This document shows, piece by piece, positions 14,551 through 14,665 of a DNA stretch of 14,665 nt (within the stretch, counting starts at the first letter, position 1; every line of letters starts with the position of its first letter). Source of the DNA: Cellvibrionales bacterium UBA5860 (GTDB lineage: Bacteria > Pseudomonadota > Gammaproteobacteria > Pseudomonadales > Porticoccaceae); assembly GCA_002431545.1 (NCBI GenBank), contig DJFY01000110.1, positions 1 through 14,665 on the forward strand, in the 5' to 3' direction. The notes below the pieces were generated by a model, which saw only the letters and a program-made list of their open reading frames with translations, was not told the DNA's origin and searched no databases. Position numbers and translations under genes: made by a program.

Positions 14551-14577
14551 ACAAAAAGCCCCTGTAAACAGGGGCTT
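14551..14577 (-). terminator. intrinsic terminator or attenuator between tRNA-fMet and rimP
   Basis: On the minus strand AAGCCCCTG (14577-14569), loop TTTA, and CAGGGGCTT (14564-14556) form a perfect nine-pair stem. The T-run is made by the last two stem bases plus three more T (14555-14553), then GTT. It lies 33 bases after the tRNA 3' end and about 45 before rimP. Because no promoter is evident between it and rimP, it may act as a partial terminator that sets the tRNA to messenger ratio. E. coli metY-rimP has a similar arrangement. Confidence 0.75.
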
Positions 14578-14582
14578 CACGC

Positions 14583-14606
14583 TTTGCGCACAGTAAAGTG
14601 CGCAAA
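14583..14606 (-). promoter_or_regulatory. perfect hairpin just after tRNA-fMet, possible processing site
   Basis: TTTGCGCAC (minus strand, 14606-14598) and GTGCGCAAA (14591-14583) form a perfect nine-pair stem with a six-base loop. It begins three bases after the CCA end of the tRNA and is not followed by a T-run. It could be a barrier or an entry site for nucleases that mature the tRNA 3' end and free the rimP messenger. The role is inferred. Confidence 0.5.
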
Positions 14607-14609
14607 CAT

Positions 14610-14665
<56 letters not shown>

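Overview
The window looks like chromosomal core DNA from a gammaproteobacterium, probably a marine or free-living non-enteric lineage. This rests on the gene order initiator tRNA – rimP – nusA – infB – rbfA – truB – rpsO – pnp and on proteins that match the E. coli and Pseudomonas families almost end to end. PNPase, for example, starts MNPV as in Pseudomonas and keeps E. coli numbering for its catalytic residues. The exact genus cannot be read from the sequence. No insertion sequence, phage gene, CRISPR array or other mobile element was seen.

Layout, left to right. (1) Positions 2-517, plus strand: the 3' part of a PepSY-associated membrane protein whose start lies outside the window. (2) Positions 579-2137, minus strand: an alpha/beta hydrolase and, upstream of it, a YiiM-like MOSC protein, possibly co-transcribed. 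(3) Positions 2138-2353: a short spacer with an intrinsic terminator and a second inverted repeat. (4) Positions 2354-5738, minus strand: a GspG-like pseudopilin followed after 10 bases by a large membrane-bound GGDEF-EAL protein, behind a recognisable sigma-70 promoter. (5) Positions 5903-5934: a strong terminator that closes the large operon. (6) Positions 5959-14508, minus strand: pnp, rpsO, truB, rbfA, infB, nusA and rimP, in transcription order rimP to pnp. (7) Positions 14551-14665: a terminator-like hairpin, a second perfect hairpin, and the 3' 56 bases of the initiator tRNA-Met gene.

The big operon is one functional programme. It covers initiator tRNA, 30S maturation (RimP, RbfA, S15), transcription elongation and antitermination (NusA), initiation factor IF2, tRNA pseudouridylation (TruB) and RNA decay (PNPase). 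Hairpins between tRNA and rimP and between rpsO and pnp sit where E. coli has processing or attenuation sites.

The least ordinary part is the pseudopilin plus c-di-GMP bicistron (2354-5738). It is an isolated GspG-like subunit with no other secretion gene in view, paired with a regulator whose GGDEF motif reads AGDEF and which lacks the inhibitory I-site. It is the best candidate here for undescribed biology, but the evidence is gene arrangement only. No novel defence or mobile system was found.
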